Of a stretch of DNA of 20,862 nt, positions 16,177-20,862 are shown piece by piece; position 1 is the first letter of the stretch, and the number at the start of each line of letters is the position of its first letter. The notes under the pieces were generated by a model. That model was not told the DNA's origin and searched no databases. It was given only the letters and a program-made list of their open reading frames with translations. The DNA is from JANSWP01 sp041941305. Its GTDB lineage: Bacteria; Bacteroidota; Bacteroidia; Chitinophagales; Saprospiraceae. The stretch is from NCBI GenBank assembly GCA_041941305.1, contig JBGTQJ010000099.1:1-20862 (forward strand), given 5' to 3'. The position numbers were made by a program, and so were the translations under genes.

Positions 16177-19085
16177 TGCCAATAATACTGTTTCCTTTTC
16201 GAATATTCCCAATTATGGTCAGTACCTAATTGCTCGTTCAAATGCACCAATTATTGGGCTTTTTACGTCTCAGATTGATTTTTGTAAAACTGCTATTGGT
16301 AGTTCTAGTGAAATACTTTCCTATCAAGTTTCAGGTGTGAATTTGACCAATGACATTACAATTACCCTAACTGGGAATTTCGAAATTTCATTGGACTCTT
16401 TAATGAATTATGGTTCAAATTTGACCTTGGTCCAATCCGGAGGAAATGTAGGAGCCACCAAAATTTATGTGAGAACCATTCCTGCCTCAGCCGGATCCTA
16501 TACTGGACAAATTGATCACACCTCCACGGGTGCAAGTACCAAAAGCATTACAACGGATGGCGAAGGATTAGACCCAGCCCAGGATATAGCAGACGATGCT
16601 GGATTTTTTGACGGTGATGGTGATTATTTTACCATTTCAAATTTGTTTTGGCAGCCTACTGAATTCACAGTAGAATTTTGGTTGAAGCCCTTCAGTTTTT
16701 CCAATTGGAATCAGCGAATTGGAAGTGGCTGGGGCTCCTTCTTATTCCATGCCAATTCAGATGCTTCCTTTTGGACTGGAATCAATACTGGAAGCAATCG
16801 TATTCAATCTCCAATAGGTGCATTGCAGGCTGGTCAATGGAGTCATGTTGCGGTAACCTTTGATAATGGTACATTGAACGTTTATCACAACGGAAAATTC
16901 ATAGGAACCCTCAACAATGTCCAGAACCCAGGCAACTGGCAGGGAGTTTTTAGAATTGGAGATACGGATGATGACGCACTTGATGGACATTTAGATGAAT
17001 TCAGGATCTGGAATGTAGCTCGAACAGAAGAACAAATTCAGGAGAATATGCACCTCACGATGGATATTGCCGATGGTTGTGAGAACGGTCTGATTTGCTA
17101 TTATCAGTTCAAAGATAATGGAGATGGTAGCGTAACAGATGCAATGGGCGTTTACCATTCTTCAATGCAAGGCAATGGGAGTTTTATTACTTCTAATGTA
17201 CCGGCAGCTGAAGGGGTGGGCGTTCGGAAAAATATAAACGCTTCTGGGGCACAGTCATTTGATGATGGGGGGGAGGATTCTAATATCGATATTAATTTTT
17301 CAGGAAGTATTCCAAATGAGTTTGTTTCAATTTCTGAAATATCTGGCGAAGTTGCTAATGGTACTTTGCCAAGTTATGATGTGCTCATCAGTAATTATTG
17401 GATAGCCAATAATTATGGGGATACAACCGCCATTGGTGACCCTACTTTTCTTGTTTCCGAAAACATTTCAGCTTCTGACGAAAGCAATCCTCAATTCTTC
17501 CAATTGTATGGACGAAGTTCCAACGCTACCGATAATTGGAACCTACTTGCAGGTGCATCCTCAGCAAGTGCTTCAAATAATACAATTTCCTTCTCTCAAA
17601 TAAAGACGCATGGTCAGTTTTTGATAACAAAAACGACAACTCCCATAATTACCTTAAATGGAACTTTAAGTGATTTTGGAATTAGGGTAACAAATGTACC
17701 ATTGGCAGTTCAGAGTTATACTTTTTCAACCAAAGCGGTAACAAATAATGTTCAGATAAATGCTCCAGCTGGATTTGAAATTTCAGTAGACCCTCAAACT
17801 GGATTTGGCAACACTTTAAATATTCAAGCTACCAATGGAATTATTATTGACACCACCATTTATGTTCGTTTTTTTCCAACTGTAGCGCAGGCTTTTTCTG
17901 GAAACATAACTCATAATAGTGCGGGAGCTGTGGAAAAAACGATTGCCGTTTCCGGCACCGGTAAAGAAATCGGTGAAAAAGCAAGTAATGCGCTTTCGGG
18001 AACTGGAGGACAATACTTAACCATTCCCCAAACAGGTGACCTGGCTTTTGGTCCCACACAAGATTTTACAGTGGAATTGTGGATTCAAACCACGGCAACT
18101 AATTCTGACCCAAGTATCATTTCCAACAAAAACTGGAATTCGGGTGGCAATGATGGTTGGGGCTTGTTTTACTTGGGTCATGACTGGAAAGTAAATATTG
18201 ATGGAACAAGTGGAAGTCGAGTGGATTTGAACAGCAATGCCCCTGATATCAATGATGGAAAATGGCATCATTTGGCAGCTGTTTTTGATCGAGATGGAAA
18301 TTTGATGATTTACCAGGATGGTTTTCTGACTTCTCAGACTTCTTTGGCTGGAGTATATGATAGAAACATTACGACTACATTCCCAATCAATGTTTTGCAG
18401 GACGGAACAGGGACTTATGCAGATAATATGGATGCCAAAATTGATGAATTGCGTCTTTGGAATACTGTCAGGACCACACAGGAACTTCGGGAAAATATGC
18501 ATTTGACTTTAGAGGGTTCAGAAAGTGGACTGGTAGCTTATTACCAATTTGACGAATCAACTGGAGATTGCCTGGATATAATAGGAAATTATCATGGAAC
18601 CCTCACAAATGGAGCAACAAGAGTCATTTCTGATTTGCCGGCAGCAAGTGGTGTTTCAGTAACAAAAGACATTCAGAATGCCCAAAACTATTCTTTTGAT
18701 GATGGAATGAAAGAAACCAATTTGGATATTACCTTTTCCAATACATTGCCATTAGGCGAAGTAGTCGTTTCATATATAACTGGAGAAGATCCCCATGGAT
18801 CTCCGGCAAGCACCAATACCTTAACTCCTGAATATTGGATAGTAAATAATTATGGAACCAATCTGGACAGCCTGGATGCTGATATGGTATTTCAAACACC
18901 AAACAGTTGGGCAGAATATGTTGATCCTCTTGCTTATCACATGCATAAGAGACCTTCCAATGCCATAGCCACTGCTGGTTGGATTGCACCACCTGGTGCT
19001 TCAGCTGTAAATATAGGTTCGGACCAAATAACATTTGACAGCATTTCACAATTTTCACAGTTTATTGTATCAAAGGACTATGCTT
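15187..19085 (+). repeat. Three tandem LamG-containing modules of about 1.4 kb
   Basis: LamG domains begin near 15187, 16597 and 17984, spaced about 1410 and 1390 bases. Each is followed by a domain containing YWxxNxY (near 16010, 17395 and 18830) ending in a GQ(Y/F)LI- or SQFIV-type strand. The first two copies also carry an Ig-like domain with the pattern V(S)xxxLTNDIxIT...FEIS (near 16325-16390 and 17705-17790). The third copy lacks that last domain. The copies are divergent in protein sequence, so the duplication is old. LamG modules usually bind carbohydrate or protein ligands. Confidence 0.8.
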
Positions 19086-20779
19086 CAACCTGCTCAGATG
19101 GTCTATTAAATGGCGATGAAACTGCTGTGGACTGCGGTGGCTCCTGTGCTCCTTGTGGTACTTGCATATTTACTATCATAGATACTCAGGATTTTGAGGC
19201 GGGTTGGGGTATTTGGACAGATGGTGGTTCAGATGCAGCTCGAATTAATGATGCAAGCTTCGCCAATAGTGGGACATATTCAATTAGATTAAGGGATAAC
19301 ACTGAAACTTCCAGGACAACTACTGGAAATATAGATTTATCCCTGTACAATGAAATTCAAGTTGATTTTTCCTTTATGGCAGTTAGTATGGATGCTGAAA
19401 ATGAAGATTTTTGGCTTCAAATCTCTACGGATGGCGGGACTAATTTTACCACTGTTGAGGAATGGAACCTGGCTGATGAATTTGAAAATGATTTTAGGTA
19501 TAATAGCAGCATCATTATTTCAGGTTCTTTTACTACAACCACACAATTTCGATTTCAATGTGACGCTTCTGGTGATTCAGATTGGGTTTATTTGGATGAT
19601 GTAGTAATAAAGGCTTGTGAATACAACTGTATGGATGGCATTCAAAACGGTGATGAAACGGGTGTGGATTGTGGTGGAGCCAATTGTCCCGCTTGTCCAA
19701 CCTGTAATGATGGCATTCAAAATGGTGATGAGGCAGGGGTGGACTGCGGAGGCTCCTGTCCTCCTTGCAATAATGATACTTCGTGCATTGGAGATGCTAC
19801 GCAAGGTAACCCCGTTAATTCTGGATCGCAAACCATTGCCGTGGCAGATTCTTTAACCTCTACTGCCCATATTTCAGCGTCTGCCGATGTTCAATACTTT
19901 GCTGGGAATGTCATCTTATTGAAGCCAGGCTTTAAATCGGATAATGGAACAGATCTGTTGGCACGAATTCAAAATTGTACAAGTACCTGTTTCGATGGTA
20001 TTCAAAACGGTGATGAGACTGGGGTAGATTGTGGAGGCAGCAGTTGTCCGCCATGTGGAGGTGCAATCTGCTCTGATGGTATCCTAAATGGCGACGAGAC
20101 TGGAGTAGATTGTGGAGGCGCTTATTGTGAATCCTGTCCAGCTCCCACTTGTTCTGATGGCATTCAGAATGGCGATGAAACAGGAGTAGATTGTGGAGGT
20201 TCTTGTTCTGCATGCCCGGCACCATGTCTTATTACTCAAGTCTTGAATGATACCTTAATCTCTGGAAGTCACCTTTTCAATGTGACCGATACCTTAACAT
20301 CAACAGACAGTCTTTCAGGGACAGTTGTGGTGGATTACAGAGCTGGAAAATCAATTTTTCTCATGCCAGGATTTTCTGGTAGTTTGGGTATTCAGTTTTT
20401 AGCAAAAATAATGACCTGCACACCGAGCCCATTGAAGGGTGATGAAGAAGTTGATGCGATTCTTACTCAATATGACAGTGAAATAGCGGATGATTCAAAT
20501 GGATTGGAAAAACAAAAAGAACCAGCCTATGTTTTGGTTTTTCCAAATCCGGCAAGTACTCTGCTTCAGGTTCAAATTCAAACAGAAAGAATACAGCCCA
20601 TTGAAATCACCGTACAAAATGCCTTGGGTAGAATCATGTATCAAAATAAAGCAGAAACGATTGGTTCAATTACGCAAAGAACACTTGACGTTTCCCATTA
20701 TGCTTCTGGGGTGTATTGGTTGAGAATTCGGTTTGTGGAAGATGGAGACTGGCAGGTGATTCAGTTTGTAAAACAATAA
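16067..20779 (+). CDS. C-terminal part of the giant modular protease: LamG modules, cysteine repeats, T9SS sorting domain
   Basis: The open frame has an ATG at 16067, but its first 20 or so residues are out-of-frame sequence; genuine homology starts near 16138. There is no signal peptide, so it is best read as the continuation of the metalloprotease gene. Order: end of a YWVVN-type domain; Ig-like domain; second LamG (16597-17190); YWIANNYG domain; Ig-like domain; third LamG (17984-18620, DGKWHHLAAVFDRDGNLMIY); YWIVNNYG domain; first cysteine repeat; MAM-like jelly roll (about 19165-19618); cysteine repeats 2-3; 3-coathanger-like domain (about 19775-19980, with ISASADVQYFAGNVILLKPGF); cysteine repeats 4-6; second 3-coathanger-like domain (about 20220-20420); linker; T9SS sorting domain (about 20527-20776, FPNPAST, ending FVKQ). 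It would anchor or release the protease at the cell surface and bind substrate. If the frameshift is real, this part is not made with a signal peptide. Confidence 0.85.
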   Translation: MEPMKISLLAMRQIQLDCCFIIVGAWTNLANGIAASDANNTVSFSNIPNYGQYLIARSNAPIIGLFTSQIDFCKTAIGSSSEILSYQVSGVNLTNDITITLTGNFEISLDSLMNYGSNLTLVQSGGNVGATKIYVRTIPASAGSYTGQIDHTSTGASTKSITTDGEGLDPAQDIADDAGFFDGDGDYFTISNLFWQPTEFTVEFWLKPFSFSNWNQRIGSGWGSFLFHANSDASFWTGINTGSNRIQSPIGALQAGQWSHVAVTFDNGTLNVYHNGKFIGTLNNVQNPGNWQGVFRIGDTDDDALDGHLDEFRIWNVARTEEQIQENMHLTMDIADGCENGLICYYQFKDNGDGSVTDAMGVYHSSMQGNGSFITSNVPAAEGVGVRKNINASGAQSFDDGGEDSNIDINFSGSIPNEFVSISEISGEVANGTLPSYDVLISNYWIANNYGDTTAIGDPTFLVSENISASDESNPQFFQLYGRSSNATDNWNLLAGASSASASNNTISFSQIKTHGQFLITKTTTPIITLNGTLSDFGIRVTNVPLAVQSYTFSTKAVTNNVQINAPAGFEISVDPQTGFGNTLNIQATNGIIIDTTIYVRFFPTVAQAFSGNITHNSAGAVEKTIAVSGTGKEIGEKASNALSGTGGQYLTIPQTGDLAFGPTQDFTVELWIQTTATNSDPSIISNKNWNSGGNDGWGLFYLGHDWKVNIDGTSGSRVDLNSNAPDINDGKWHHLAAVFDRDGNLMIYQDGFLTSQTSLAGVYDRNITTTFPINVLQDGTGTYADNMDAKIDELRLWNTVRTTQELRENMHLTLEGSESGLVAYYQFDESTGDCLDIIGNYHGTLTNGATRVISDLPAASGVSVTKDIQNAQNYSFDDGMKETNLDITFSNTLPLGEVVVSYITGEDPHGSPASTNTLTPEYWIVNNYGTNLDSLDADMVFQTPNSWAEYVDPLAYHMHKRPSNAIATAGWIAPPGASAVNIGSDQITFDSISQFSQFIVSKDYASTCSDGLLNGDETAVDCGGSCAPCGTCIFTIIDTQDFEAGWGIWTDGGSDAARINDASFANSGTYSIRLRDNTETSRTTTGNIDLSLYNEIQVDFSFMAVSMDAENEDFWLQISTDGGTNFTTVEEWNLADEFENDFRYNSSIIISGSFTTTTQFRFQCDASGDSDWVYLDDVVIKACEYNCMDGIQNGDETGVDCGGANCPACPTCNDGIQNGDEAGVDCGGSCPPCNNDTSCIGDATQGNPVNSGSQTIAVADSLTSTAHISASADVQYFAGNVILLKPGFKSDNGTDLLARIQNCTSTCFDGIQNGDETGVDCGGSSCPPCGGAICSDGILNGDETGVDCGGAYCESCPAPTCSDGIQNGDETGVDCGGSCSACPAPCLITQVLNDTLISGSHLFNVTDTLTSTDSLSGTVVVDYRAGKSIFLMPGFSGSLGIQFLAKIMTCTPSPLKGDEEVDAILTQYDSEIADDSNGLEKQKEPAYVLVFPNPASTLLQVQIQTERIQPIEITVQNALGRIMYQNKAETIGSITQRTLDVSHYASGVYWLRIRFVEDGDWQVIQFVKQ
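16135..16137 (+). other. Probable one-base frameshift inside the giant protease gene
   Basis: The frame from 12925 runs ...LLLYYR then off into non-homologous residues to a stop at 16176. The frame one base later picks up AWTNLANGIAASDANN. Removing one G from GGG at 16135-16137 gives YYRGAWTNLANGIAAS. This aligns with the equivalent stretch of the second module, which ends NWNLLAGASSASASNNT (about 17535-17582). Repaired, the gene is 12925-20779 and encodes about 2617 residues. The cause could be a sequencing/assembly indel, a real inactivating mutation or, less likely, recoding; no classic slippery site is evident. Confidence 0.82.
19091..20215 (+). repeat. Six copies of a 22-23-residue cysteine repeat (CxDGIxNGDETGVDCGG...C..C)
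   Basis: Copies lie at 19091-19156, 19628-19696, 19703-19768, 19988-20056, 20069-20137 and 20150-20215. The shared core is C-x-DG-(I/L)-x-NGDE-(T/A)-(G/A)-VDCGG, followed by two further cysteines; the copies differ by one residue before the third cysteine. Four cysteines per copy and dense Asp/Asn/Glu suggest a disulfide-stabilised, possibly calcium-binding loop. Copies 2-3 and 4-6 are tandem; the others are separated by a MAM-like domain and a 3-coathanger-like domain. Such repeats are common in secreted Bacteroidota proteins. Confidence 0.9.
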
Positions 20780-20793
20780 ACTTCTAAAACATG

Positions 20794-20821
20794 AATCATC
20801 CCCCCAGAGGCAGGGGTGATT
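20794..20821 (+). terminator. Probable terminator after the protease gene
   Basis: An imperfect hairpin starts 15 bases after the stop codon. AATCA (20794-20798) and CCCC (20800-20803) pair with GGGG (20813-20816) and TGATT (20817-20821), with one bulged T and a nine-base loop. A T-rich stretch follows (TTCTAGTTTT). This fits an intrinsic terminator. Confidence 0.55.
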
Positions 20822-20862
20822 GGTTCTAGTTTTAAATGTAAAAGTCAAAATGATAAAGTTAA

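Noticed and set aside
18017..18502. 161-residue minus-strand open frame
   Set aside because: It is antisense to the third LamG domain, which is clearly coding on the plus strand; a shadow frame.

Overview
The window looks like a chromosomal segment of a member of the Bacteroidota. The support is a SusC/SusD pair, three large secreted proteins ending in type IX secretion (T9SS) sorting domains (PNP near the start of the tail), Bacteroidota-typical extracellular modules (LamG, 3-coathanger-like, NGDETGVDCGG repeats), AT-rich DNA and no clear Shine-Dalgarno sites. A Saprospiria- or Flavobacteriia-like host is plausible, but the genus cannot be told from sequence alone.

Layout. (1) 118-1763, plus strand: two genes sharing one base at stop/start. 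The first is a stand-alone GyrB/ParE-like ATPase-plus-transducer protein whose ATP-binding motifs have all been lost. The second is a YdeI/OmpD-associated family protein. A perfect 14-bp hairpin at 1884-1921 separates them from the convergent genes. (2) 12362 down to 1928, minus strand: susC-like, susD-like, then two paralogous secreted proteins with a peptide-N-glycosidase F (PNGase F)-like core, read in that order. (3) 12925-20779, plus strand, divergent from (2): a giant modular reprolysin-like zinc metalloprotease carrying three LamG modules, six short cysteine repeats and a T9SS tail. It is broken into two reading frames by an apparent one-base shift near 16135. If the shift is repaired it encodes about 2617 residues.

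How the genes could work together. The minus-strand cluster resembles a polysaccharide-utilisation locus aimed at N-linked glycans of glycoproteins. The PNGase F-like proteins would act on the glycan-asparagine linkage outside the cell, and SusD/SusC would bind and import the product. The divergent protease could degrade the peptide part. This is inference: no glycoside hydrolase, sugar-specific regulator or T9SS machinery gene lies in the window, and one acidic active-site residue of PNGase F (E118) is not conserved in either paralogue.

The most unusual items are the pseudo-ATPase GyrB-like protein with its coupled YdeI-like partner, the SusCD/PNGase F-like pairing, and the frameshifted giant protease. 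No RNA genes, CRISPR arrays, insertion sequences or phage genes were recognised.
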